64,000 nt of DNA, from positions 1,339,346 to 1,403,345 of the forward strand of contig NZ_HE978574.1 of the NCBI RefSeq assembly GCF_000311845.1, written 5' to 3'. Under the pieces are notes generated by a model that ran no database searches, had not been told where the DNA came from, and saw only the letters and a program-made list of their open reading frames with translations. The stretch comes from Enorma massiliensis phI (GTDB lineage: Bacteria > Actinomycetota > Coriobacteriia > Coriobacteriales > Coriobacteriaceae). The translations under genes and the position numbers were made by a program. Shown one piece after another: positions 18,376-27,179 of the stretch (the stretch's first letter is position 1; the number at the start of each line of letters is the position of its first letter).

Positions 18376-19546
18376 CTTGGCCCGCCATCTTCTCAATCTT
18401 ATTCACAAAGGCTTTGGCGAATTTCTGGCGAGAATGGTTCTCGACCACCCATTTCGAAGCAGCGGCGCGTTCCCCATCCAAATACGGTCGCTCAATCAAT
18501 CTATCGAACGCATCAAGAAGCGACGAGGGGTCCTCGGGAGCAGCATGAGCGCCCAATCCGCACGCGTCCAGCAGATCCGCCGCGTCGCCCTCGGCAGCAA
18601 GCAGCACCGGACATCCGCAGGCGAGCGCCTCGTATATCTTGGTAGGGATGCTATCGCGCAACCGCGAGCTCACGAGCGGCACATAGGAAACGTCAGCGTG
18701 CTTAAGGACGGTATAGACGCCACCCGCGCCCACCTTTCCGCAGAACTCGACGTTCCCAATTCCCTCCGCCTCAACCCGCGCTTCAAGGCTAGCCCTGTCG
18801 GCACCGTCGCCGAACAGCAGGAACCGCACACCGGGGCGCACCTTTGCGATGTCCAGAAGCGTACCCAGCCCCTGGGCGAGCCCAATGTTTCCCACGTAGG
18901 CGCATACCGGGCCATCGTCCAGCCGCAGCCGTTCGACGAGAGTCGGGTCCACATCGTTTTCGAGGAACGCCTCGTCGATTCCGTTGGGGACGAGGACGAC
19001 CCGGCCGTCGGGGACCCGCCCCTTCAGCTTCTCCACCTTGCCGGGCGACACCGACACCACGAGGTCGGAGGCGGCGTAGGCCTTCCTGGCAATGCGCTCG
19101 AAGAAACGTCCGTAGAGGCTGCCCGGTTCGAAGCTGCCCATCTCGTAGGCGACGTCAGGCCACACGTCACGCACGTCAATCACCAGTTTGGCACGTTTCT
19201 TCCTAGCGATCTTCACCGCCGACGACGTGAGCAGGAGCGGAGGAGTCGTGCAGACCACGACATCGAAGTCCCCAAGTCTATCGGCGGCTTTGACCGCCTC
19301 GTGCGCTCCGCCAAAGTTATTGCGTAGGCGGTTGGCGAGCGTTTTCTCGACGAGAGGGAACGTCTCGAAGTAAGTAACACCCGCCGGGGGCTCGTAGCCC
19401 CCCGGTACTCCGATCAAGCTGTCGGTTGATGCGAGTACGCTCACATCATGGCCAGCGTCGCGCAGTGCGCCGACAAGAACGGCGGTGCGGTTGGCGCACG
19501 CCGTCCTTGCGGGCCGGTAGGTATCCGCAAGGTAGAGGATCCTCAT
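18368..19546 (-). CDS. GT4 family glycosyltransferase (WbuB-like)
   Basis: 392 aa, GT-B fold. N-terminal MRILYLADTYRPARTACANR resembles WbuB-type transferases (fucosamine or related amino-sugar transfer), followed by DVWPDVAYEMGSF, VLVPNGIDEAFL, AYVGNIGLAQGLGTLLD and the donor site SIPTKIYEALACGCPVLLA. ATG 19546 has GGGAGGGGG upstream and overlaps the stop of the phosphoglycosyltransferase gene (ATGA), so the two are translationally coupled; it probably adds the second sugar. Donor specificity is not certain. Confidence 0.85.
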   Translation of the reverse strand: MRILYLADTYRPARTACANRTAVLVGALRDAGHDVSVLASTDSLIGVPGGYEPPAGVTYFETFPLVEKTLANRLRNNFGGAHEAVKAADRLGDFDVVVCTTPPLLLTSSAVKIARKKRAKLVIDVRDVWPDVAYEMGSFEPGSLYGRFFERIARKAYAASDLVVSVSPGKVEKLKGRVPDGRVVLVPNGIDEAFLENDVDPTLVERLRLDDGPVCAYVGNIGLAQGLGTLLDIAKVRPGVRFLLFGDGADRASLEARVEAEGIGNVEFCGKVGAGGVYTVLKHADVSYVPLVSSRLRDSIPTKIYEALACGCPVLLAAEGDAADLLDACGLGAHAAPEDPSSLLDAFDRLIERPYLDGERAAASKWVVENHSRQKFAKAFVNKIEKMAGQDA

Positions 19547-20364
19547 CGTGCCCCCTCCCCCGTGCTAACAACGCCCAAGGTCTTGAGAATAATCGAGACG
19601 TCCATGCGGATGCTGCGGTGCTCGATGTACTCCATGTCCAGCAGGACCTTCTCGCGCGGCAGCAGGTCGTAACCGCCGGTCACCTGCGCTAGGCCGGAGA
19701 GGCCGGGACGCACCTTCGTGCGGTAGCCCCACCCGTGGATGCGCTTCTCGAATTCCTCGCAGAACGCAGGGCGCTCGGGTCTGGGCCCGATGAGGGACAT
19801 ATCCCCCTTGACGATGTTCCAGAACTGCGGGATCTCGTCCAGGCGCGTTTTGCGCATCACCCTGCCTAACGGCGTGACGCGGGGGTCGTCGCCCTGCGCC
19901 CACTGCGCGCCGCGGCTCTCCGCATCGATGTACATAGAGCGGAACTTGTAGACCTTGAAGAGCTTCCCGTCCTTGCCAACGCGCTCCTGCGAGTAGATCG
20001 CGGGCCCGGGGCTCTCGCGCTTGATTTTCACCGCGATGACCGCCATGGGGATCGCCAGAATGATGAGCGCGCACCCGCATGCCGCGATATCGAACGCGCG
20101 CTTTACGAAGCGATATCCCAAGCCGCCGCCAACCACCGGCTCCTGCAGCTCGATGACGTCGTCACCGGGCAGCAACTTCTGCAGCACATCTTCGGGGATG
20201 CCGTTCTCCCGCAGCCCAGGCTCATATTTGCCCGCAGTATTCAATTCAGCTGCTTCTTTGCGCATCTCAACACTGATAGCTGTGTCAACTTGACTCAAGA
20301 CCGGAATCTCATCATCGAGTCCAGCGCTGGGTGCAGCATCTAACTCAGCCCTGTTTCCTAACAA
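19543..20364 (-). CDS. initiating phosphoglycosyltransferase (bacterial sugar transferase)
   Basis: Transfers a sugar-1-phosphate to undecaprenyl phosphate, starting the repeat unit. 273 aa, monotopic type: a hydrophilic N-terminus of about 85 residues, one re-entrant hydrophobic helix (IAACGCALIILAIPMAVIAVKI, about 94-114), the conserved KVYKFRSMYIDAE, the catalytic Asp-Glu pair in RLDEIPQFWNIVKGDMSLIGPRPE (Asp 176, Glu 177) and the C-terminal RPGLSGLAQVTG. The only start is a TTG at 20364 after GGTGGGGG; the gene overlaps the end of the NusG-like gene by 20 bases, so expression is coupled. WcaJ/RfbP-like; glucose or galactose donor not determinable. Confidence 0.9.
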   Translation of the reverse strand: MLGNRAELDAAPSAGLDDEIPVLSQVDTAISVEMRKEAAELNTAGKYEPGLRENGIPEDVLQKLLPGDDVIELQEPVVGGGLGYRFVKRAFDIAACGCALIILAIPMAVIAVKIKRESPGPAIYSQERVGKDGKLFKVYKFRSMYIDAESRGAQWAQGDDPRVTPLGRVMRKTRLDEIPQFWNIVKGDMSLIGPRPERPAFCEEFEKRIHGWGYRTKVRPGLSGLAQVTGGYDLLPREKVLLDMEYIEHRSIRMDVSIILKTLGVVSTGEGAR

Positions 20365-20869
20365 TTTCAGCCCCCACCTTGATGAGCTTGGTGCGCCCCA
20401 TAAGGTGCACCTCTACGTAGGCAAGGCGTTTATGGCGGTCGAGCTTCTTGATCTGCGCCTCGAAGCCAACAAGCGGGCCCTCGGTGATCACCACCCGATC
20501 GCCCTCGATGAAGCCATACGATGGCTCCACCACATGGCCCTCCCCCGCGCCCGCGAGCGCTTGGAGCCACCGCTCCTCGTCTGCACTCAAAGGGATGATC
20601 TTGCCGTCCTGCGCGAGCACCCGCGCGAATGCGGGCGCTCGCCTCACCTGCTGCGCCAACTCGTCGATATCGAGCATCGATGTCCTGAGATACACGTAAC
20701 CCGGCGTAAGCAGCTCCTCGGTGAACTGCCACGCACCCTTGATCTTTTTGCGATACCTATACCGCGGCACGAAAAGCTCTGCCCGTGTCGCACCGCCGAG
20801 CACGCGCTCGAGCAGCTGCACGGTCTGGCGCTCCCGTCCAGTGGCAACCTGCATGACATACGTTCGCAT
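20345..20869 (-). CDS. NusG paralogue, LoaP-like antiterminator
   Basis: 174-aa protein with an NGN domain (MRTYVMQVATGRERQTVQLLERVL, LTPGYVYLRTSM, RRAPAFARVL) and a C-terminal KOW domain (VEPSYGFIEGDRVVITEGPLVGFEAQIKKLD, HKRLAYVEV). It is short and lies at the head of the biosynthetic genes, as LoaP/UpxY-type specialised NusG proteins do; those proteins allow RNA polymerase to finish long polysaccharide operons. Normal NusG of the cell would be beside rplK, not here. ATG 20869 has TGGAGGGGG upstream. Preceded by a 325-base leader, the obvious place for its recognition signal. Confidence 0.87.
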   Translation of the reverse strand: MRTYVMQVATGRERQTVQLLERVLGGATRAELFVPRYRYRKKIKGAWQFTEELLTPGYVYLRTSMLDIDELAQQVRRAPAFARVLAQDGKIIPLSADEERWLQALAGAGEGHVVEPSYGFIEGDRVVITEGPLVGFEAQIKKLDRHKRLAYVEVHLMGRTKLIKVGAEIVRKQG

Positions 20870-21194
20870 AGCGCCACCCCCTCCACACTTTTAGCGGGCA
20901 AGGCTTCGCCACACCAGGTTTACCTGGCTTCGAACAGCTATTCATCCCCTTGAGGGCACAACAAGGCGCACCAGGCGTCCATTGCCTGCCTACAAGATAT
21001 GTCAACCAGATGGGGGCAAAGAACCGCACCCCCCCCCTGGCTAGAACGCACCGCGCGCTGCAGCACGTTCCCCACAGGACTCTGTTTGCACAGTTCCCTG
21101 TTGCGGAAAGGTCGTCGCCCCGACAGTTTTTCTCGGCATAATGCCGCGCCGTTGCCCGACCTGCCCGCAAGAGGAAACTCGCGTAGGCTATAGC
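20870..21194 (-). promoter_or_regulatory. leader before the NusG-like gene
   Basis: 325 bases between the cpsB-like stop and the NusG-like start, with no ORF. On the minus strand it has a TTGACA (complement of 21000-21005) without a convincing -10, a small hairpin CCAGGT/ACCTGG (20914-20927) flanked by direct repeats GGCTTCG (20902-20908, 20926-20932), and a run of nine C/G at about 21029-21037. Probably the site where transcription of the biosynthetic genes is started or processed; inference. Confidence 0.45.
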
Positions 21195-21210
21195 CTACAC
21201 TTTAAAGTGT
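21183..21210. repeat. two adjoining perfect palindromes over the cpsB stop
   Basis: GTAGGCTATAGCCTAC (21183-21198) and ACACTTTAAAGTGT (21197-21210) are perfect palindromes sharing two bases. The first covers the TAG stop of the CpsB-like gene. No T-run follows on the minus strand. Could be a terminator-like or antitermination structure, or a protein-binding site. Confidence 0.6.
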
Positions 21211-21848
21211 GCCCCCCTCACGGAATACTCGCGACGGGCGCGCTCAAGATATCTATAATGCTCCTCGCGGTGCGCGTCGCTTGCAATGAAACTGTAAAGA
21301 TTTTCCTCGAACAGGCGCTTTGCTGGCTTTTTCTCCTTGCCCAACCTTCCACCGGCGATGAAATCCGCCGAGGCCTGAAGCTTGCACCCCATCTTCACCA
21401 GACGGCGGGCAACATCGATATCCTGCTGCACCGCACGATAGCGCTCCGGGTGCGCGATGATCACGGTATAGCCACGGCCCTGGAGCTCAAAGATCGTTCG
21501 CTCGTATTCATTGAACATGAGCTTGTCGGCACGGGTGGAAAGCTCGAGCAGGAACTCGTGCCCGCCGTCGAAGGCAAGGTGATCCACCCATTCCATGCCA
21601 AGGTCCATGAGCTTCGCATGGTTAACCTCGAAGCCCATGGTGAGCGGGAAGCCTCCTGCATGCCGCTTGAGCAGCTCGAAGGCATCCCACATGGCGTTAT
21701 AGTCGAAGTACGGGTCGCGGCAGTGCGGGGTGCACACGATGCTCGTCACGCCGGCGGCACGAGCCGCCTCGAGCATACGAAGGCTCTCGTTCAGGTCGCG
21801 GGCGCCATCGTCCACGCCCGGCAGAATATGGCAATGCATGTCGCGCAT
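21195..21848 (-). CDS. CpsB-type PHP-fold protein-tyrosine phosphatase
   Basis: 217-aa metal-dependent phosphatase (PHP fold) that dephosphorylates the CpsD tyrosine kinase. Metal-binding motifs: MRDMHCHILPGVDDGARD at the N-terminus, CTPHCRDPYF, HPERYRAVQQD and ASDAHREEHYRYL near the C-terminus. The frame opens at ATG 21869, but ATG 21848 lies seven bases after a perfect AAGGAGGTG and gives the family N-terminus, so it was chosen. Together with the CpsC and CpsD genes just upstream it forms the usual chain-length control set. Confidence 0.93.
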   Translation of the reverse strand: MRDMHCHILPGVDDGARDLNESLRMLEAARAAGVTSIVCTPHCRDPYFDYNAMWDAFELLKRHAGGFPLTMGFEVNHAKLMDLGMEWVDHLAFDGGHEFLLELSTRADKLMFNEYERTIFELQGRGYTVIIAHPERYRAVQQDIDVARRLVKMGCKLQASADFIAGGRLGKEKKPAKRLFEENLYSFIASDAHREEHYRYLERARREYSVRGAHFKV

Positions 21849-21918
21849 CTTGTGCACCTCCTTGAACATGAATCGTAGACACCCGGTGTTTGTGAACCAA
21901 ATGCCTGCAAAAAGCTAC

Positions 21919-22848
21919 TTACTTACGTGAGAAGCGACTGCTCGTAGCTTGACCCGCGCGATGGACGTCCACGGGCTTTACCGCCTGCGCAGACGCCGAC
22001 GCTGCCGCAGCAGCGGTAAACGCCGCCGTCTCGGAAGGCGAGACCTTCTTCTGGGCGGGACGCTGCTGGCGTGCAGGGGTGGCGGGAACGACCGGCTCGT
22101 CACGCACCTCAACGACCGAGCCGCGCTGCTGGGGCAGCTGGGGCCCGTCCGAAACATGCCCCTCGCTCTTGCGAACGCGCTTGCCCTCCTTGTTGTAGTA
22201 CGCGTAGTAGTACTCGCTGCTCTCGGCCTCGCACATGTTCATGATGACGCCGATCACATTTGCATCGGCCTTCTTGAGCTGGTCGTAGGCGTTTTGCAGC
22301 TCGGCGCGCTTCACGAAGCGCTCACGCACCACAAGTGCGGTGGCATCGGCAAGCGTGGCGATGATGGCCGCATCGACGAACGTGCCCACCGGCGGCGTAT
22401 CGATCACCACGTAATCGAAGTCGGACTCCATCTGCGCAACGAGCTTGCGGAAACGCTGGGAGGAGAGAATATCCGCCGGGTTGGGAATATGGGGCTCGCT
22501 ATCGAGGAAGAACAGGTTGCGATGCGATGTGGCCACGAGGGCCTCATCGAGCTCCACCTGCCCCGAAAGCACGGCATAGATGCCGTGGCGTGCACGCGCG
22601 CCAACCATATCGGCAAGCGAGCGGCGGCGCATGTCGCACTCAACGATGAGGGTGCGCTTGCCACTCGAGGCGATTGCCTGGGCAAGGTTGTAGGCCACGG
22701 TCGACTTCCCCTCGTTGGGCACGGACGACGTGAGCACGATGGACTTCACCGGGCGGTCGACGCTGGCGAAGCGAATGTTGGCAAGCAGCGTTTTCGCGGC
22801 GTTCTGAACCACGAGGGCATCGGAAGAGGCCTTCTTCTTGCGCGGCAT
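21919..22848 (-). CDS. CpsD-type bacterial tyrosine kinase
   Basis: 309-aa cytoplasmic BY-kinase. Walker A TSSVPNEGKST (40-50), Walker A' LIVECDMRRRSLAD (67-80) and Walker B FDYVVIDTPP (145-153). A tyrosine cluster EYYYAYY lies at 212-218, the likely autophosphorylation site, but unlike typical family members it is not at the C-terminus: a further 90 residues, rich in Ala, Pro, Gln and Ser, follow and end in SSRFSRK. Needs the CpsC membrane activator, whose gene is 3 bases upstream. ATG 22848. Confidence 0.92.
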   Translation of the reverse strand: MPRKKKASSDALVVQNAAKTLLANIRFASVDRPVKSIVLTSSVPNEGKSTVAYNLAQAIASSGKRTLIVECDMRRRSLADMVGARARHGIYAVLSGQVELDEALVATSHRNLFFLDSEPHIPNPADILSSQRFRKLVAQMESDFDYVVIDTPPVGTFVDAAIIATLADATALVVRERFVKRAELQNAYDQLKKADANVIGVIMNMCEAESSEYYYAYYNKEGKRVRKSEGHVSDGPQLPQQRGSVVEVRDEPVVPATPARQQRPAQKKVSPSETAAFTAAAAASASAQAVKPVDVHRAGQATSSRFSRK

Positions 22849-22851
22849 GGC

Positions 22852-23514
22852 TTATCGCCCTCCCTTCATCTGGGGGATGCGCCCGATTACGGGCAGCTCC
22901 AAGAGCTCCTCGACATCCTCGGCACTGCGCACGCGCGTGTCGATGACGTCCATGAGCACCACGATGGCCACCGCGGCGAAAAGCCCCGCCATGGCGGCAA
23001 CGGCAACATAGAGCATGCGGTTAGGGCCACTCGGCGCCTCCGGCGTGGGAGCCTCGTCGATCACGTTGACGCTCTCGACGTTCATGACCTCCTGCGCCAC
23101 GTTCGACACGCAGTCTGCGAGCGCGTTCGCGACGTTGGCAGAGCCCTGTGCGTCGGAGCTCGTCACCTGAAGGGTTATCACGCGCGTGGTGCTCTCGCTC
23201 GTCACCGTGATGTCGTAGCCGCGAAGGTTCGGGAGCCCCAGCTGATCGGCGGCATCGGTCATCACGCGGTCGCTCTGCAGGAGCGTGGCGACGTCGTTCG
23301 TGAGCATCTGGCTCGCCGAAAGGTCGCTGGAAAGCGCGGAGCTCGAGTTGCTCCCATCGCTCGAGGCGAGCACGTACATGTCGGTTGTGGCGGTGTACGT
23401 GTCGTTCATCATAAGCACGCTGGCAAGGCCCATGGCCACCATGCAGACGATCGGAAGCATGATCACCAGCTTGAGGTGCTTCCGCAAGAGGGTTAAGAGT
23501 TCGAGGAGTGTCAT
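22852..23514 (-). CDS. CpsC/Wzz-type chain length determinant
   Basis: 220-aa membrane activator of the CpsD kinase. Two membrane spans bracket an external domain: LKLVIMLPIVCMVAMGLASVLM near the N-terminus and MLYVAVAAMAGLFAAVAIVVLMDVI near the C-terminus, preceded by the Pro-rich EAPTPEAPSGPN typical of Wzz proteins. The cytoplasmic tail DTRVRSAEDVEELLELPVIGRIP is the usual kinase contact. ATG 23514 with GGAAGG upstream; 27 bases after the LCP stop and 3 bases before cpsD. Confidence 0.92.
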   Translation of the reverse strand: MTLLELLTLLRKHLKLVIMLPIVCMVAMGLASVLMMNDTYTATTDMYVLASSDGSNSSSALSSDLSASQMLTNDVATLLQSDRVMTDAADQLGLPNLRGYDITVTSESTTRVITLQVTSSDAQGSANVANALADCVSNVAQEVMNVESVNVIDEAPTPEAPSGPNRMLYVAVAAMAGLFAAVAIVVLMDVIDTRVRSAEDVEELLELPVIGRIPQMKGGR

Positions 23515-23541
23515 CTGTGCCCTTCCGTGTCCTTCCTATAC

Positions 23542-24909
23542 CTATTCGACGGCAGCAACGTCGTCGGTCGTCATCGCATTCGCGGCAAGATCCTCGTAGT
23601 CGCGCGGTGCGGGAGAATTGCTCGCAGCACCCAGATCGGCGTTATTCGCCTGCTCCGAGGGAATCTCGGCCGTTGCGTCGTTAGGATCGAGCCCGGCATC
23701 CACGAGCTGCATCATGCGCTTCCACTCGTTGAACATCGTGGCCACATAGCTCACGCCGTCCTGGTTGAGCGTGTAGCTCGGGCAGATGGCGGAATACACC
23801 GTAAGCTCTTTGCCGAGGAACTCCTGGGCGTACCCCACGATATCGGTTACCGAGAGGTCGGTGGTAATGCAGTTGGCAAGCTGGCCGATGAGGCCGGGGA
23901 GCTCGACAGGCGAGCTCGCGAGCACCTGGCGGATGACCGCCTCGACAATCTGGCGCTGGGCCTGGGCGCGGCCGAAATCGCCGCCGCTCACGTGATAGCG
24001 CTCGCGGGCATAGGCAAGCGCCTGCTGGCCATTCAGAAGCTGGTTACCTGCCTCGAAGCCCATGCCGCCGTTGCCTGCAGAGAAGCTCTCGGGAACATCC
24101 ACCCAAACGCCGCCGAGCATGTCGACGATCTCTTCGAGCTCCTCGAAATGCACGCTCACGAAGTGCGAGATGGGCACGCCGGCGAACTCAGAGACGGCGC
24201 GCACCGCCATGGCCGATCCGCCATGCGCATACGCGGCGTTGATCTTCTGGGTACTCCCGTTGATGGTGACCATGGTGTCGCGCGGAATGGAGACAAGGCC
24301 CACGCTGCCCGACGAGGGGTCCACGCGCGCAAGCATGATGACGTCGCTTCGGCTTCCCGAATCGCTTTCGCGGGCATCGCTGCCCAAGATGAGAACGTAG
24401 AACGGGTCGGAAGCCGAGTTTACCGGAGTGAGCTCCTCTTCAAGCTCCTGCCGTTCGGCATTGTCCTTGATGCTCATAGACGAGCCCAGCATGCCGAACC
24501 ACACGGCGAAGATAGCCACGAAGACGACAACGAGCGCAAGCAGGCTCCCGCAGCCGATGCCGACGTACTTCAGCGCCTTGTGCTTCTTTTTCTTCACACG
24601 GCGAAGCTCCTCGCCGCCTGCCGGCTCACCACCCGCCGGCTTCACGGGCTCCGCAGCAGGGCCCCCGGCGGCGGGCTTCACGGGCTTGGCGGAGGGAATC
24701 CCTGCAGCAGCAGGCACAACGGGCTTGGCGGCACCGCGCGGCGAGCCTACCGGTCCGGCAGCCGCGTTCCTGCCGTGAGACCGCGCCTGGCTTTCGCCTT
24801 GCTCGCCCGACGACGTCTTGAAATGCGCACCCCGGGTAGCACCACCCTCGTTGCGGAACGTCGGTTTATCGGCACTTGGCCGCGTACCCTTGCCCTCGAT
24901 ATCCGCCAC
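23542..24909 (-). CDS. LytR-CpsA-Psr (LCP) family glycopolymer ligase
   Basis: LCP enzymes attach undecaprenyl-linked polymers to peptidoglycan outside the membrane. The protein has an unusually long cytoplasmic N-terminus (about 115 residues, rich in Pro, Ala and Gly with repeated KPVxPAxG phrases), a basic stop VKKKKHK, one membrane span (YVGIGCGSLLALVVVFVAIF) and the LCP domain: LGSDARESDSGSRSDVIMLARVDP, SIPRDTMVTI, INAAYAHGG, LNGQQALAYARERY. GTG 24909 (MADIEGKG) is given; TTG 24915 is an alternative and no strong ribosome binding site decides. First gene of the capsule locus, divergent from fbp. Confidence 0.9.
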   Translation of the reverse strand: MADIEGKGTRPSADKPTFRNEGGATRGAHFKTSSGEQGESQARSHGRNAAAGPVGSPRGAAKPVVPAAAGIPSAKPVKPAAGGPAAEPVKPAGGEPAGGEELRRVKKKKHKALKYVGIGCGSLLALVVVFVAIFAVWFGMLGSSMSIKDNAERQELEEELTPVNSASDPFYVLILGSDARESDSGSRSDVIMLARVDPSSGSVGLVSIPRDTMVTINGSTQKINAAYAHGGSAMAVRAVSEFAGVPISHFVSVHFEELEEIVDMLGGVWVDVPESFSAGNGGMGFEAGNQLLNGQQALAYARERYHVSGGDFGRAQAQRQIVEAVIRQVLASSPVELPGLIGQLANCITTDLSVTDIVGYAQEFLGKELTVYSAICPSYTLNQDGVSYVATMFNEWKRMMQLVDAGLDPNDATAEIPSEQANNADLGAASNSPAPRDYEDLAANAMTTDDVAAVE

Positions 24910-25193
24910 GATCAATCCGCTTTCCGAACATACCTTTCATTTTTGCGCGAGGTAATAATTAACGCCCCGGCACAATCAATTCGTAAGTGTAGCTTTTTTC
25001 AACAAGAAGTTGTGGGTCCCCCGGTTTTTCTTCCAACATTCTTTACATTCATCACGCCCCTACACCCGCCGCGCACCCAACCTCCATCACGCCTCACCTT
25101 CACCACACATGGTTTGCCTTCCCTCGTTATATGGTTAACAATGGGTCAGGGCGAACAGCCCCCGGCCTGCCAGCGGAACGGCAAAGGAGAGTC
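24910..25193. promoter_or_regulatory. divergent region between the capsule locus and fbp
   Basis: About 280 bases with no ORF, AT-rich in its first third and C-rich after. It must hold promoters for both directions. On the plus strand TTGCCT (25114-25119) with TAACAAT about 17 bases on (25136-25142) is a weak candidate for fbp. On the minus strand the stretch around 24975-25005 has TTGAAA and TACACT, but at poor spacing. No operator recognised. Confidence 0.35.
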
Positions 25194-27098
25194 ATGGTCA
25201 CATCCGAGCGCTTCGATAGGCACGCCAAGTACCTGAGGCTTCTATCCGAGCACTTTCCCACGCAGCAAGCGGTTTTCGCCGAGATCATCAATCTCCAGGC
25301 CATCCTTAACCTGCCCAAGGGCACCGAGCACTTCATGAGCGACCTCCATGGCGAATACGAGGCGTTCATGCACATCCTCAATAACTGCTCGGGCGTGGTG
25401 CGCGAGCACGTCGACGAGATTTTCGGCAACGAACTCTCCGACCAGGAAAAGGCCGACCTCTGCACGCTCATCTACTATCCTCACGAGAAAATCGCCCTGG
25501 CGCACGATGCCCACCGCGATTCGCCCACGTGGTACAAGACCATGCTCGACGAGCTCATCGCCGTGGCGCGCCGTCTTTCGAGCCGCTATACGCGTTCTAA
25601 GGTACGCAAGGCCATCCCGCATGATTACGCCTATATCATCGACGAGCTCCTGCACACGCATCCCGACGAGAACAACTACCGCGTGCGGTACCACGAGCGC
25701 ATCATCGACTCGATTCTCGAGACCGGTTCTACGGAAGATTTCATCTCGTCGCTCGCCGAGCTCATCAAGCGGCTCGCAGTGGACCACATACATCTGGTGG
25801 GCGATATCTTCGACCGCGGCGGAGGAGCAGCGAAAATCATGGACCGGCTGCTGCTCTGCACGCACCAGCGGCTGGACATCCAGTGGGGCAATCACGATAT
25901 CCTCTGGATGGGAGCGGCCGCGGGCGAGGAAGCGTGCGTCATCTCGGTGCTGCGCAACAACCTGCGCTACGGCAATTACGAGATCCTCGAGAACGATTAC
26001 GGCATCTCCCTGCGCGAGCTCGTCTCGTTCGCCGATCGAACCTATCGCGCGGGTGATCGCATCACGCCGCTCATGAAGGCGGTGAACGTGCTGCTCTTCA
26101 AGCTGGAGGGACAAATCATCCAGCGCCACCCGGAATTCGATATGGAGGGCCGCCTCCTTTTGGAGAACATCGACCTTAAGGCGGGTACCGTCCGCCTCGA
26201 GGATGGCACGTGGTCGCTTGCAACGCGCGACTTCCCCACCCTCGACCCCGAGCACCCGTACGAACTCACCGCGTCTGAGCAGCGCATCGTCGATAAGCTT
26301 GTTTCGGAGTTCACCGGTTCCGATCACCTCCGCCGCCATGTTGAGTTCCTCTTCCGCCATGGGTCGATGTATCTCGTGCGGAATGGCAACCTGCTCTTCC
26401 ACGGATGCGTTCCCATGAACGAAGACGGCACCTTCGCCAGCATGAATTGCGAAGGCACTTGGAGAAGCGGCCGCGATTACCTCGACTTCTGCGACCGCAT
26501 CGCACGCCGCGCCTGGCGCGACCACGACCGCGCCGCGCTCGACTGGCTCTGGTACCTGTGGATCGGGTATCGCTCCCCCGCATCGGGCCGCTATGTGAAG
26601 ACCTTCGAGCGCGCCTACCTTGAGGACCAGGCGACGTGGGCAGAGCCCATGGACCCCTACTTCACCCTCACGCACGAGGCAACGGCGTGCGATGCCGTTC
26701 TGCGCGAATTTGGTGTGGAGCCCGAGCACGGTCACATCATCAACGGACACACGCCGGTGAAGACGAAAAGCGGCGAAAAGCCCATACGCGCCGGAGGCAA
26801 ACTGCTCGTGATCGACGGGGGCTTTTGCAGCGCCTACCATCCGCGCACGGGCATCGCCGGCTATACGCTCATATCGAGCTCGCGCGGCATGCGGCTCAAG
26901 GCACACGAGGCCTTTACCACCGTTGCCGCGGCGATCGAGCGCAACGCCGACATCCAGAGCGAGACCGACCACTTCGCCCGCGCGGAGCGGCCCATCATGG
27001 TGAGTGACACGGATACCGGCGCAGAGATTCGCGACCAGATCCAAGATCTCCGTTTGCTCCTCGACGCCTATCGCACCGGCGCCCTCGAAGAACACTAG
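25194..27098 (+). CDS. fbp: class III fructose-1,6-bisphosphatase
   Basis: Hydrolyses fructose-1,6-bisphosphate to fructose-6-phosphate in gluconeogenesis; class III is the large metallophosphatase-fold type found in Bacillota and some Actinomycetota. 634 aa, normal length. Motifs: SDLHGEYEAFMHILNN, VDHIHLVGDIFDRGGGA, IQWGNHDILWMGAA, GHTPVKTKSGEKP and VIDGGFCSAYH. The frame extends upstream to 25131, but ATG 25194 follows AAAGGAGAG and gives the family N-terminus (MVTSERFDRHAKYLRLLSEHF-like). Only plus-strand gene next to the capsule locus; followed by two GtrA genes. Confidence 0.95.
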   Translation: MVTSERFDRHAKYLRLLSEHFPTQQAVFAEIINLQAILNLPKGTEHFMSDLHGEYEAFMHILNNCSGVVREHVDEIFGNELSDQEKADLCTLIYYPHEKIALAHDAHRDSPTWYKTMLDELIAVARRLSSRYTRSKVRKAIPHDYAYIIDELLHTHPDENNYRVRYHERIIDSILETGSTEDFISSLAELIKRLAVDHIHLVGDIFDRGGGAAKIMDRLLLCTHQRLDIQWGNHDILWMGAAAGEEACVISVLRNNLRYGNYEILENDYGISLRELVSFADRTYRAGDRITPLMKAVNVLLFKLEGQIIQRHPEFDMEGRLLLENIDLKAGTVRLEDGTWSLATRDFPTLDPEHPYELTASEQRIVDKLVSEFTGSDHLRRHVEFLFRHGSMYLVRNGNLLFHGCVPMNEDGTFASMNCEGTWRSGRDYLDFCDRIARRAWRDHDRAALDWLWYLWIGYRSPASGRYVKTFERAYLEDQATWAEPMDPYFTLTHEATACDAVLREFGVEPEHGHIINGHTPVKTKSGEKPIRAGGKLLVIDGGFCSAYHPRTGIAGYTLISSSRGMRLKAHEAFTTVAAAIERNADIQSETDHFARAERPIMVSDTDTGAEIRDQIQDLRLLLDAYRTGALEEH

Positions 27099-27179
27099 CG
27101 CGTGGGCACCCGCCGGACAGACGTGCTAGAATCCAGCACGGCCGCTTCAAACGCACGCTTTACCTTGGAGAAGGGCGCC

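Noticed and set aside
25242-27095. 617-codon frame antisense to fbp
   Set aside because: No motif; class III FBPase is complete on the plus strand.
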